64,000 nucleotides of DNA from Pseudofrankia saprophytica (GTDB lineage Bacteria > Actinomycetota > Actinomycetes > Frankiales > Frankiaceae). The DNA lies in assembly GCF_000235425.2 (NCBI RefSeq), contig NZ_KI912266.1:1195886-1259885 (forward strand). Direction: 5' to 3'. Below, one piece after another: positions 16,165-25,190 of this stretch; the first letter of the stretch is position 1; each line of letters begins with the position of its first letter. A model generated the notes under the pieces. That model was given only the letters and a program-made list of their open reading frames with translations, made no database searches and was not told where the DNA came from. The position numbers were made by a program, and so were the translations under genes.

Positions 16165-17457
16165 ATGACAGGTAGGAAACGACTCGCGACCCGATTAGCC
16201 GCGTCGCTCGCCACCGGAGTGCTCGCGCTCGGCCTGGCCGGGTGCGGTGGCGGCTCGGACTCGGGGAGCAGCCTCGCCGACGCGGGAGCGTCGGGCATCG
16301 ACGACGGCTCCACCCTCACGCTCTGGACGCGCGCACCCCTGGAGAAGCAGGCCAAGCTGCTTGTCGAGGCCTACAACTCGTCGCACAAGAACAAGGTCGA
16401 GCTTACGGTCGTCCCGAACGACGACTACGTGGCGAAGGTCGGGGCGGCGGCCGGCTCGCACGGACTCCCCGACCTGTTCGCGGCCGACATCGTCTACGTC
16501 CCCAACTGGGTCAAGCAGGGACTGTTCCAGGACATCTCGGGCAACGTCGACGGCCTGCCGTTCAAGGACAAGCTCAACCAGGGACACATCGCGGCCGGCA
16601 CGCTCGACGGCAAGGCGCACGTCCTGCCGTTCGTGATGGACCTGTCGATGATGTTCTGGAACAAGGAGCTCTTCAAAGAGGCCGGGCTGGACCCCGACAA
16701 GGCCCCGGCGAACCTGCAGGAGTACGCGGCCGCCGCGAAGGCGATCCAGGGTCTGAACAAACCCGGCGTCTACGGGACGGCGACCGGCCTCAGCTGCGGA
16801 GGCTGTCTCGTCTTCACCTGGTTCCCGAGCGTCTGGGCTGACGGCGACGAGGTGCTGTCCGCGGACGGCACGAAGTCGCTGCTCGCGGACGACACCGCCA
16901 AGAGGGTCTACGCGACCTGGAAGGACCTGGTGGACTCCGGGGCCGTGCTCCCGTCGTCACGGGACGAGACCGGTCCGACGTGGACCGCCGGCTTCACCGA
17001 GGGCAAGGTCGGCCTGATGCTCTACCCGGCCACGCTGCTGTCCTCGACGCCGTTCGACGCCGGCGTCGCCGGGATTCCCGGGCCGGACGGCGGCTCGTCG
17101 ACCTTCGTCGGCGGTGACGGCATCGGCATCTCGAAGGACTCGAAGAAGGCCGCGCAGGCGTGGAACTTCCTCCAATGGCTGGTGTCCGAGGACGCACAGG
17201 TCGGCGTGCTCGCGAAGAACCACGATGTCGTGGCCCGGTCCGACCTGGCGGTCAACGAGTACTCCGAGAAGGACGACCGGCTCGTGACCATCAACAGGGT
17301 GGCCGGCAACGGCGACACCCCGGTCGCGCTCAACTTCCAGCAGGCGTTCAACGCGCCGAACAGCCCCTGGCTCACGCTCGTGCGGGGCGCGGTGCTCGGC
17401 AAGGACGACTCGGTCGACGCTGACAACGACGAGATCACGACGGTGCTGTCGCACTAG
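16165..17457 (+). CDS. Sugar ABC transporter substrate-binding lipoprotein
   Basis: A good AGGAGG precedes the ATG. The 430-aa protein has a lipoprotein signal peptide ending LAGC (Cys near residue 28). The body belongs to solute-binding family 1 (MalE/UgpB type): TLTLWTRAPLEKQAK, then DLFAADIVYVPNWVKQG, GKAHVLPFVMDLSMMFWNKE and AAQAWNFLQWLVSEDAQ. It is held outside the membrane and delivers an oligosaccharide or glycoside to the two permeases encoded next. First gene of the operon, 72 bases before the first permease. Confidence 0.93.
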   Translation: MTGRKRLATRLAASLATGVLALGLAGCGGGSDSGSSLADAGASGIDDGSTLTLWTRAPLEKQAKLLVEAYNSSHKNKVELTVVPNDDYVAKVGAAAGSHGLPDLFAADIVYVPNWVKQGLFQDISGNVDGLPFKDKLNQGHIAAGTLDGKAHVLPFVMDLSMMFWNKELFKEAGLDPDKAPANLQEYAAAAKAIQGLNKPGVYGTATGLSCGGCLVFTWFPSVWADGDEVLSADGTKSLLADDTAKRVYATWKDLVDSGAVLPSSRDETGPTWTAGFTEGKVGLMLYPATLLSSTPFDAGVAGIPGPDGGSSTFVGGDGIGISKDSKKAAQAWNFLQWLVSEDAQVGVLAKNHDVVARSDLAVNEYSEKDDRLVTINRVAGNGDTPVALNFQQAFNAPNSPWLTLVRGAVLGKDDSVDADNDEITTVLSH

Positions 17458-17529
17458 TCCGCTGGACCGGCCGGCGCCCGGAGCGCATCCGAGCACCGGC
17501 CGGCTCGTTCCGTCCCCGAAGGATCCTCC

Positions 17530-18450
17530 ATGACCGCGACTCCCCCCACGCGCGGCGCATCCCTCCCGGTATCTGGCCGGCGTTCCCGTCGCCGGGGGCA
17601 TGCCGCCACCGGCTGGCTCTACGCGGCACCCACTGCCCTGTTCGTGCTGTTTCTCTTCGTGCTGCCGCTGCTCCTGGTGCTGCGGATGTCCGGGTCGGAC
17701 TGGCCGCTGCTCGCGGGCAACCAGGGCATCAACGTCCCCGACAACTTCCATGAGGCCGTGTCGCACCGGTTCTTCCGGGACTCGGTCGTGTTCACCGTGA
17801 AGTACACGGTCCTGACCACGGTCATCCTGTTGGCTCTCAGCCTCGGGCTCGCGGTCCTCGTGCAGGAGTCGACGCGCTGGAAAGGGCTGCTGCGCACCTC
17901 GTTCCTCGTGCCGAGCGCCCTCGGGCTCGCCTCCGCGTCACTGCTTTTCTACGTGCTCTACTCGCCGCTCGCCGGGCCGTTCGCCGACCTCATGAGGTCG
18001 TGGGGCTTCACCTTCCTCGGTACACCCGAAGGCGCGCTCTGGTCGACGATCTTCCTCATCGTCTGGCGTTACGCCGGCTTCTACATGCTGCTCATGCTCG
18101 TCGGGCTGCAGGGCATTCCCGACGAGGTCTACGAGGCCGCGCGCATCGACGGCGCGTCGCGGTGGCAGACCTTCGTCGGGATAACCCTTCCGCTGCTGCG
18201 CCCGACGCTGACCCTCACGACCGTCCTGTGCGTGACCGGCTCGCTCCTGGCCTTCGACCAGTTCTACATCCTCACCAAGGGCGGCCCGGACAACTCGACG
18301 ATCACGATCGTCCAACTCATCTACAGCGTGGCGTTCCAGGGCCAGAACGACCTCGGCGTCGCCGCGGCACTGTCGGTGATCGCGCTGCTCGCCCTCATCG
18401 TCATCAACATCGCGCAGATCCGCGCGTTCAGCCGGAGGGCCGACGACTGA
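17530..18450 (+). CDS. Sugar ABC transporter permease (MalF/UgpA type)
   Basis: This 306-aa protein has six predicted membrane helices. The cytoplasmic coupling motif EAARIDGASRWQTFVGITLP defines carbohydrate-uptake family 1 permeases. The N-terminus is Arg-rich and cytosolic, then YAAPTALFVLFLFVLPLLLV is the first helix. Its stop overlaps the start of the next permease (ATGA), so the two are translationally coupled. Confidence 0.93.
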   Translation: MTATPPTRGASLPVSGRRSRRRGHAATGWLYAAPTALFVLFLFVLPLLLVLRMSGSDWPLLAGNQGINVPDNFHEAVSHRFFRDSVVFTVKYTVLTTVILLALSLGLAVLVQESTRWKGLLRTSFLVPSALGLASASLLFYVLYSPLAGPFADLMRSWGFTFLGTPEGALWSTIFLIVWRYAGFYMLLMLVGLQGIPDEVYEAARIDGASRWQTFVGITLPLLRPTLTLTTVLCVTGSLLAFDQFYILTKGGPDNSTITIVQLIYSVAFQGQNDLGVAAALSVIALLALIVINIAQIRAFSRRADD

Positions 18451-19400
18451 TGAGCCCGACCTCCACCCGCGGGCGACCGACCCGCGCCGCCGACTCCGCT
18501 GGAACGCCCGCCGCCGCGGTGCCCAGCCGCGCTGTCAGGGGCAGCCGCCGCCGGGGAAACCCGCGTTCACGCGGAGCCACTGTCGGCGGCGTCGTCCTGC
18601 GCACCCCGTACTGGGTGTTCACCACCGCGCTCGCGCTGATCTTCCTGTATCCACTCGTCTGGACCACTGTCTCATCCGTTTCGCCGCGGGCAGGCACGGG
18701 CCAGGTCGACGGCTGGGGCTTCGGCAACTATTCCACGCTCAGGCACTACCAGGCCGGCGTCTGGGTGTACCTGGGCAACTCGGCCTTCGTGTCGCTGCTC
18801 ACCGTGGCCCTCACCATCACCATCTCCTTCCTCGGCGGGTATTCGTTCGCACGGTTCGATTTCCCGGGTAAGAACGTGCTTTTCCTCGCGACGCTCGCGA
18901 TCCTCATGGTCCCGTATGCCACGCTGCTGATCCCGCTCTACGTTTTGCTCACCCGCGTCGGCCTGGCGAACTCGCTCGTCGGTGTCGCGCTCGTGCTCAC
19001 GATGTTCCAGCTGCCGTTCGCGACCTTCATGATGCGCATCTCGTTCGAGGCAGTACCGCGAGAGCTCGACGAAGCCGCGATGGTCGACGGCTGTTCCAGC
19101 TGGAAGGTGCTCTGGCAGGTGCTCCTGCCCGCCGTGAAGCCCGGCCTCATCACGGTCGGCCTGTTCGCGTTCCTCACCGCCTGGAACGACTTCATGGCTC
19201 CGCTCATCCTCATCAACGACACCAACCGGATGACGCTCCCGCTCGCGGTGTCGAACCTGCGCGGCCAGGTGCAGGGCGTGGTCGACTACGGGGCGACGGA
19301 AGCAGGTGTCGTCGTGCTCGCGCTGCCCTGTGTCGTCCTTTTCCTCATCTTCCAACGCCACTACGTCCGCGGCTTCATGTCGGGCGCTTTCAAGGGATGA
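18450..19400 (+). CDS. Sugar ABC transporter permease (MalG/UgpE type)
   Basis: I chose the ATG that overlaps the upstream stop, giving 316 aa. The Arg/Pro-rich cytosolic N-terminus (about 50 residues) is longer than usual. It is followed by six membrane helices and the coupling motif DEAAMVDGCSSWKVLWQVLL. The C-terminus QRHYVRGFMSGAFKG is the classic MalG-type ending. It pairs with the preceding permease. Its stop overlaps the start of the GH127 gene by an ATGA. Confidence 0.93.
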   Translation: MSPTSTRGRPTRAADSAGTPAAAVPSRAVRGSRRRGNPRSRGATVGGVVLRTPYWVFTTALALIFLYPLVWTTVSSVSPRAGTGQVDGWGFGNYSTLRHYQAGVWVYLGNSAFVSLLTVALTITISFLGGYSFARFDFPGKNVLFLATLAILMVPYATLLIPLYVLLTRVGLANSLVGVALVLTMFQLPFATFMMRISFEAVPRELDEAAMVDGCSSWKVLWQVLLPAVKPGLITVGLFAFLTAWNDFMAPLILINDTNRMTLPLAVSNLRGQVQGVVDYGATEAGVVVLALPCVVLFLIFQRHYVRGFMSGAFKG

Positions 19401-21307
19401 CGATGACCCATTCCATTACCGCTGACGTCCGATCCGTGCCCGTCGCGCCGACCAGGGGCGCCCTGTGTCCGCTCGGCCTCACCGAGGTCGCCGTCGTCGG
19501 GGGCTTCTGGGCCCGCAGGCAGGACGTGAACGGTCGCAACACGCTTCCGCACATCGAGGCGTGGCTCGAACGCGAGGGATGGCTCTCGAACTTCGACCTC
19601 GCCGCGGCGGGACGGCTACCCGATGGGCGCCGGGGCCGTGAGTTCTCCGACTCCGAGGTCTACAAGTTCCTCGAGGCCGTCGCCTGGGAGATCGGTCGGC
19701 GTGGCGGCGACGACGAGCTCGATCGGCGCTTCCGCCGCGTGGTCGGCCGGGTCGCGGCCGCGCAGGAGCCAGACGGATACCTGAACACCCGATTCGGCCG
19801 GCCCGGCCAGCCGCCCCGCTGGTCGGATCTGGAATGGGGACACGAGCTCTACTGTCTCGGACATCTCTTCCAGGCAGCCGTCGCCCGGGCCCGCACCTGC
19901 CCCGACGCGGGCGACGGCCTCCTCGAGATCGCGTGCCGCGCCGCCGACCTGGTCTGCGAGGTCTTCGGCAAGGGCGGAATCGAGCGGATCTGCGGACACG
20001 CCGAGGTCGAGGTCGGCCTCGCCGAACTCGGCCGGGCGACGGGAGAACCGCGCTATCTCGAGCAGGCCCGCCTGTTCGTCGACCGGCACGGGGACGGCAC
20101 GCTGCGCGATATCGAATGGGGCCGGTCCTACTTTCAGGACGACGATCCCCTACGCGCCGCCGAGGTGCTTCGCGGTCACTCCGTCCGGGCGAACTACCTC
20201 GCCGCCGCGGCGACCGACGTCGCGGTCGAGACCGGCGACGACGAACTGCTCGCGGCGCTGGACCGTCAGTGGACGCGGACGGTCGAGCGCCGCACGTACA
20301 TCACCGGCGGCCAGGGCTCGCACCATCAGGACGAGGCGTTCGGCGAGGACTGGGAGCTGCCCCCCGACCGCGCCTACTCCGAGACGTGCGCCGCCGTGGC
20401 GTCGGTCATGTTCAGCTGGCGGATGCTGCTCGCGCGCGGGGACGCCCGCTATGCCGACCAGATCGAGCGCACCCTCTACAACGTGATCGAGACCTCCCCC
20501 TCGACCGAGGGCACGACGTTCTACTACGCGAACACGCTGCACCAGCGCGCACCCGCCGCCGGCGCCTACACCGACGCCGTCTCACCGCGGGCACGTTCCT
20601 CGCTGCGCGCGCCGTGGTTCGAGGTCTCCTGCTGCCTGCCGAACACCGCGCGCACGTTCGCCAGCCTCGCCGCCTACCTGGCCACGACGGACGGCTCAGG
20701 CATCCAGCTGCACCAGTACGCGCCCGCCACGATCAGGACCACGCTCGATGATGGGTGCGAGGTCGCGCTCGAGGTGGCGACCGCCTACCCGGCCGACGGC
20801 ACCGTGCGCGTACGCGTGCTGACTGACGCCGGGAAACCGTGGACGCTCTCGCTCCGGGTGCCGGCGTGGGCACCGGATGCCCGGCTTGCCGTGCGGGGCG
20901 TCGACGGCTCACGCCAGGAGACCGTGGTCGGCCCCGGGGTGGCGACCGTTTCCCGCGACTTCGCGATCGGCGACGAGGTCGAGCTCGCCCTGCCCGTCGC
21001 GCCGCGTCTCACCCGCGCCGACCCCCGCGTCGACGCCGTGCGTGGCTGTCTCGCCGTCGAGCGCGGGCCCGAGGTGCTCGCCCTCGAATCGGTCGACCTC
21101 GCTGGTACCGCGATCGAGGCGTCCGACTTCGCCGACCTGCGTATCGACCCGGCTGTGCCACCGCGGGAGACCCCGGGAGCGGTGATCGCCAGCATCGTCG
21201 ACGAGCGCACCGGCCTGCGGGCCGACATACCCCTCGTGCGGTACCACGCGTGGGCCGAGCGCGGGCCTTCGACGATGCGGGTGTGGATCCCCGTGCTCGG
21301 CGCGTGA
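19397..21307 (+). CDS. Glycoside hydrolase family 127-like enzyme (beta-L-arabinofuranosidase family)
   Basis: This is a 636-aa protein, the usual length for the family. It has an (alpha/alpha)6-type helical domain, with motifs such as LPHIEAWLEREGWL, YKFLEAVAWEIGRR and ITGGQGSHHQDEAFGEDWEL, then PDRAYSETCAA. The double cysteine SCCLPNTARTFA at residues 412-413 corresponds to the GH127 cysteine nucleophile and zinc-binding site (family knowledge from HypBA1). A beta-sandwich C-terminal part follows. There is no signal peptide, so it acts on sugars after uptake. Translation is coupled to the permease gene. Removal of L-arabinofuranose or a related sugar from the imported glycoside is inferred; GH127 also includes other specificities. 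Confidence 0.85.
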   Translation: MTMTHSITADVRSVPVAPTRGALCPLGLTEVAVVGGFWARRQDVNGRNTLPHIEAWLEREGWLSNFDLAAAGRLPDGRRGREFSDSEVYKFLEAVAWEIGRRGGDDELDRRFRRVVGRVAAAQEPDGYLNTRFGRPGQPPRWSDLEWGHELYCLGHLFQAAVARARTCPDAGDGLLEIACRAADLVCEVFGKGGIERICGHAEVEVGLAELGRATGEPRYLEQARLFVDRHGDGTLRDIEWGRSYFQDDDPLRAAEVLRGHSVRANYLAAAATDVAVETGDDELLAALDRQWTRTVERRTYITGGQGSHHQDEAFGEDWELPPDRAYSETCAAVASVMFSWRMLLARGDARYADQIERTLYNVIETSPSTEGTTFYYANTLHQRAPAAGAYTDAVSPRARSSLRAPWFEVSCCLPNTARTFASLAAYLATTDGSGIQLHQYAPATIRTTLDDGCEVALEVATAYPADGTVRVRVLTDAGKPWTLSLRVPAWAPDARLAVRGVDGSRQETVVGPGVATVSRDFAIGDEVELALPVAPRLTRADPRVDAVRGCLAVERGPEVLALESVDLAGTAIEASDFADLRIDPAVPPRETPGAVIASIVDERTGLRADIPLVRYHAWAERGPSTMRVWIPVLGA

Positions 21308-21382
21308 CGCGTCCGATCGGCGCGGCCTCGTCATTTCGTCTGGATCGTCCGGCACGTCCGGAGCACGTGGAGGTGTCCTGTC

Positions 21383-22498
21383 ATGGCAACCGTTGAATTC
21401 GCCGAGGCCACCAGGGTCTATCCCGGCGCGGACCGCCCCGCGGTAGACGCGTTCGAGCTTCAGATCGCCGACGGCGAGTTCCTCGTCCTGGTTGGCCCGT
21501 CCGGTTGCGGCAAGTCCACGGCGTTGCGGATGATCGCCGGGCTGGAGCCGGTGGACGCGGGCAGGATCCGGATCGGGGAGCGCGACGTCACCGACCTGCC
21601 GCCGGGGAGCAGGGACATCGCCATGGTGTTCCAGAACTACGCGCTCTACCCGCACCTGAGCGTGGCCGGCAACTTGGGATTCGCGCTGAAGGCCGCCGGG
21701 GTCGCGAAGGAGGAACGCACCCGGCGGATCCGCGCGACCGCGGCGCTGCTCGACCTTGAGCCCTACCTCGACCGCAAACCGAGAATGCTCTCCGGCGGCC
21801 AGCGCCAACGGGTCGCGATGGGCCGGGCCATCGTGCGGGAGCCCCAGGTCTTCCTCATGGACGAGCCACTGTCCAACCTCGACGCCAAGCTGCGGGTCTC
21901 CACCCGCGGCCAGATCGCCTCCCTGCAACGCCGGCTCGGCGTCACCACCGCATATGTCACCCATGACCAGGTCGAGGCCATGACCATGGGCGACCGCGTC
22001 GCCGTACTCCGCGAAGGCCAGCTCTGCCAGGTCGGCACCCCACTCGCGCTCTACGAACGCCCTGAGACCGTCTTCGTCGCAGGGTTCATCGGGTCACCCG
22101 CGATGAACCTCATCGAGGCGCGACTCGAAGACGGCCGCGCACGGCTCGGCGAGACCGTGATTCCGCTCCCCCGCGCCACCGCGCGGGCCGCGGCCGACGA
22201 GGGCGCCACCGCTGTCACCGTCGGATTCCGCCCCGAAGCCCTCGAGCTCCGCGGCGATGGCGAGGGCTTCGCCGTCACCGTCGACCTGGTCGAGGAGCTC
22301 GGCGCCGACGCCTATCTCTACGGCACCGCCGTCGCCCCCGGCGCGGGCGGGCGGATCGATGCGCCATCCACCGTCACCGTCGTCGCCCGGCTCGCCCCGA
22401 AGGGGGTCCCGCGACGAGGCGCGCAGGTCCGGCTCCGCATTCGTCACGACGCCTTCCATGTCTTCTCCACGAAGACCGGCCGACGCCTGCCTGACTGA
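21383..22498 (+). CDS. Sugar ABC transporter ATP-binding protein (MsmK/UgpC type)
   Basis: GGAGGTG lies before the ATG. The 371-aa protein shows Walker A GPSGCGKST (38-46), Q-loop FQNYALYPHLSV, signature LSGGQRQRVAMGRA, Walker B VFLMDEPLSNLDAKL and switch VTHDQ. The C-terminal 120 residues are an OB-fold TOBE-type regulatory domain (VGFRPEALELRG). MsmK/UgpC proteins often energise several carbohydrate permeases. It is last in the operon, 75 bases after the GH127 gene. It would form the cytosolic ATPase dimer of the transporter encoded upstream. Confidence 0.94.
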   Translation: MATVEFAEATRVYPGADRPAVDAFELQIADGEFLVLVGPSGCGKSTALRMIAGLEPVDAGRIRIGERDVTDLPPGSRDIAMVFQNYALYPHLSVAGNLGFALKAAGVAKEERTRRIRATAALLDLEPYLDRKPRMLSGGQRQRVAMGRAIVREPQVFLMDEPLSNLDAKLRVSTRGQIASLQRRLGVTTAYVTHDQVEAMTMGDRVAVLREGQLCQVGTPLALYERPETVFVAGFIGSPAMNLIEARLEDGRARLGETVIPLPRATARAAADEGATAVTVGFRPEALELRGDGEGFAVTVDLVEELGADAYLYGTAVAPGAGGRIDAPSTVTVVARLAPKGVPRRGAQVRLRIRHDAFHVFSTKTGRRLPD

Positions 22499-22580
22499 GT
22501 CCAGACGCCGTGGACCCCGACCGCGAGTGGGACGAAGCCTCGCGCGGCCGGGGTCCACGGCGATGGGTCAGGTGATGGCG

Positions 22581-23885
22581 CTAGATGCGGCCGGTGGAGG
22601 CGGCGCGTTTGCGGCTCAGGGCGTCGACGCTGGCGGCGAGGGCGAGCACGCAGCCGGTGACGATGAACTTGGTGCCGGCGCTGTAGCCCATGAGACCCAT
22701 GCCGTTGTCGATGACCGCGACCACGGCGCCGCCGAGGACGGCGTCGATGATCCGGCCCTTGCCACCGAAGAGGCTGGTACCACCGATGACCGCGGCGCCG
22801 ACCGCGTAGAGCAGCGTGTTGCTGCCACCCGCGTTCGGGTCGACCGAGGTCGCCCGGGACGCGGCGATGATGCCGCCGACTGCCGCCATCGCCGAACAGA
22901 TGACGAAGCAGGAGATCCTGATGCGCACGACGTTGATGCCGGCGCGCCGGGCGGCCTCCGCGTTGCCGCCGACGGCGTAGATGTGCCGCCCGTAGGACGT
23001 CCTGTTCAGGACGTATGTCCCGACGACGACCAGCACCAGGATGATCGGGATGACGATCGGCACGCCCTTCAGCGAGACGATCGCGGTGCGCGAGCGCTCC
23101 AGGTTGAGCGCGTAGACCGCCAGGCCCGTGAGCACCGCCAACGCGCCGGTGCGGACGGCGATGACCAAGAGCGGGTCGGCCTGCAGGCCCCCGCGGCGGC
23201 GGGTGGCGCTGCGCATCAGCTGGCTCGCGCCAAACCCGAGGACCACCACCGCGAACAGGATCCAGCCGCCATAGGTCGGCAGGTTCTTGTTGGAGATCGC
23301 GACGATCGTCTTGTCTCTGATCGAGATGTTCCCGCCGTTGCCGATGATCAGCAGGACGGTGCCCTGGAAGGCGAGGAACGCCGCCAGGGTGACCACGAAC
23401 GACGGGATACCGACTCTCGCGACCAGGAACCCGAGCACCAGTCCGATCGCGACGCCGGTCGCGAGTCCCGCGAGGATCGAGACCCACCACGGCTGGCCGT
23501 GCTCGGCGGTCAGCGTGGCCATGACGGCGGCGCACACGCCGGAGGCGAAGCCTGCGGACAGGTCGATCTCGCCCAGTAGCAGGACGAAGACCAGGCCTAT
23601 CGCGATCACGGTGACGGCCGCGCCCTGCGTGAACAGGTTGGCGAAGTTGATGGCTGACACGAACCGCGAGCGCAGGATCGCGAACGCGACGCACAGCACG
23701 AGCAGGCCCAGGATGGCGGGCAGCGCCCCCATGTCACCGCCGCGCACCTTGCCGATGTACTCGCGGCCGTAGTCGACCAGCCCCGGGCTCTCCACCTGCA
23801 CGGTGCTCTCGGTGCCGGCAGGCGCCGGCGTGCCCGACGCCGCGGGCTCCTTGCTCAGGTTGGGAGCGACGTCCGTGGCACTCAT
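22581..23885 (-). CDS. xylH: Xylose/monosaccharide ABC transporter permease
   Basis: This is a 434-aa membrane protein of the RbsC/XylH (carbohydrate family 2) type with about ten helices. The cytosolic N-terminus is about 50 residues. Typical sequences are LLLGEIDLSAGFASGVCAAV, VRVGIPSFVVTLA-like stretches, YAVGGNAEAARRAGINV and RATSVDPNAGGSNTLLYAVGAAVIGGTSLFGGKG, which is the conserved permease loop. Its start overlaps the stop of the ATPase gene (ATGA). The xylose assignment rests on the gene neighbours and on its size (longer than RbsC, as in XylH). Confidence 0.88.
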   Translation of the reverse strand: MSATDVAPNLSKEPAASGTPAPAGTESTVQVESPGLVDYGREYIGKVRGGDMGALPAILGLLVLCVAFAILRSRFVSAINFANLFTQGAAVTVIAIGLVFVLLLGEIDLSAGFASGVCAAVMATLTAEHGQPWWVSILAGLATGVAIGLVLGFLVARVGIPSFVVTLAAFLAFQGTVLLIIGNGGNISIRDKTIVAISNKNLPTYGGWILFAVVVLGFGASQLMRSATRRRGGLQADPLLVIAVRTGALAVLTGLAVYALNLERSRTAIVSLKGVPIVIPIILVLVVVGTYVLNRTSYGRHIYAVGGNAEAARRAGINVVRIRISCFVICSAMAAVGGIIAASRATSVDPNAGGSNTLLYAVGAAVIGGTSLFGGKGRIIDAVLGGAVVAVIDNGMGLMGYSAGTKFIVTGCVLALAASVDALSRKRAASTGRI

Positions 23886-24736
23886 GCCGAACCTCCGCTG
23901 GACGCCGCCACCACGCCGGACGCCGCGACGGCATCGCCCTGCGCTCCGCCCTCGGCGCCGTTCGCGGGCGTCTTCTTGTCCGGCGGCGCGCCGGTCGTGA
24001 TCATTTGGATGACATCCGAGACGGTGACGTCGGCCGTGCGGACGTCGGCGGCGACCCGGCCAAGGTAGAGAGCGCAGATCCGGTCCGACACCTGAATGAC
24101 GTCACGCATGTTGTGCGAGATCAGGACGACGGCGAGGCCCTGGTCGGCGAGTGTGCGGACCAGCTGAAGCACCTGCTCGGTCTGCGCGACGCCGAGGGCG
24201 GCGGTCGGCTCGTCCAGGATCACGACCGTGCTGTTCCACAGCACCGCCTTGGCGATGGCGACCGTCTGGCGCTGGCCACCGGACAAGCTCGCCACCCGCT
24301 GCCGCAGCGACTTCACCGTCCGGACCGAGAGCCCGGCCAGCGTCTTCGCCGCATCCTTCTCCATCGACGCCTCGTCAAGAGCGCCAAAGCGGCCGCGCTT
24401 CTCCCGTCCGAGGAACATGTTCTGGACGATGTCCAGGTTGTCCGCGAGCGCCAGGTCCTGGTAGACGATCTCGATACCGAGCGCGGCCGCGTCCTTCGGC
24501 AGATGGACCGAGACCGGCTGGCCCTTGAACAGGTAGGCGCCGGAGTCCATCGAGTAGATCCCGCCGATGCACTTGACCAGCGTCGACTTGCCCGCGCCGT
24601 TGTCACCGACCAGCGCGGTGACCTCTCCGGCGTTGGCCGCGAAGTCGATGCCGTTCAGTACCTCTACCGGGCCGAAGCTCTTGTGGACGCCGCGCAGTTC
24701 GAGGACGGGCGTCCCCGGCGGTGGATGGTCGATCAT
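23882..24736 (-). CDS. xylG: Xylose ABC transporter ATP-binding protein, single-domain
   Basis: I chose the ATG at 24736 because GAGGAG precedes it; the open frame extends upstream without a good start. At 284 aa it has one ATPase domain: Walker A GDNGAGKST (44-52), signature LSGGQRQTVAIAKA, Walker B VVILDEPTAALG and switch LISHNMRDV. Classical XylG/RbsA proteins carry two fused domains (about 500 aa); this is a half-length form common in actinobacteria and presumably acts as a homodimer. The last 35 residues are low-complexity. It is translationally coupled to the permease and is separated from the binding-protein gene by a 454-base gap with a strong stem-loop. Confidence 0.88.
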   Translation of the reverse strand: MIDHPPPGTPVLELRGVHKSFGPVEVLNGIDFAANAGEVTALVGDNGAGKSTLVKCIGGIYSMDSGAYLFKGQPVSVHLPKDAAALGIEIVYQDLALADNLDIVQNMFLGREKRGRFGALDEASMEKDAAKTLAGLSVRTVKSLRQRVASLSGGQRQTVAIAKAVLWNSTVVILDEPTAALGVAQTEQVLQLVRTLADQGLAVVLISHNMRDVIQVSDRICALYLGRVAADVRTADVTVSDVIQMITTGAPPDKKTPANGAEGGAQGDAVAASGVVAASSGGSA

Positions 24737-25190
24737 GATCACTCCTCGCCATGCGCGGATCGGCGGCCGAGGTGGCGCCCGAACGAAGCGGATGGTGGCG
24801 GGTGGGTGGATGTGTCCTGAATTACAAATCGATAGCAGTATGGGCGGCTCTGCCCTCGCTGGACAGCGCCGCGGCCAGGCCGGAGACGGTCGACGTCCGT
24901 GGGCCGCAACCCCTGTTGCCTGTTGCCGCCCACGGACGTCGCCCCGCACCGGAAGCGTTCTCACCGGCCCACCCGCGGCCCGCCCGGGCACCGGATCTCC
25001 GGGTCCGGGTAGGCCAGCCCCTACGGGCGGACCGGCGAGAACTGACTCAGGCCATCGCGATCAGTACCCCGAGCGAGGGACCGCCGGAGGCGCGAAGAAG
25101 AACATTTTCGCGCCTCCTTTGGCCTCTAATCCCCTAACAACGGCCGCCGGGCCCGCGACGAAAGATCATTATCGCGCGCCCTTTGGCCAG
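24737..25190. other. Intercistronic region between xylF and xylG
   Basis: No gene is supported here. Apart from the stem-loop at 25086-25117 it holds two similar A/T-containing segments, each followed by a TTTGGCC near 25118 and 25180. The length suggests that xylG and xylH are reached by read-through past the stem-loop or have their own weak promoter. Confidence 0.45.
25086..25117 (-). terminator. Stem-loop between xylF and xylG
   Basis: GGAGGCGCGAA (25086-25096) pairs perfectly with TTCGCGCCTCC (25107-25117) around a 10-base loop. It lies 74 bases after the xylF stop on the minus strand. Such structures commonly protect the mRNA of the highly expressed binding-protein gene or partly terminate transcription before the ATPase/permease genes. 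Confidence 0.6.
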
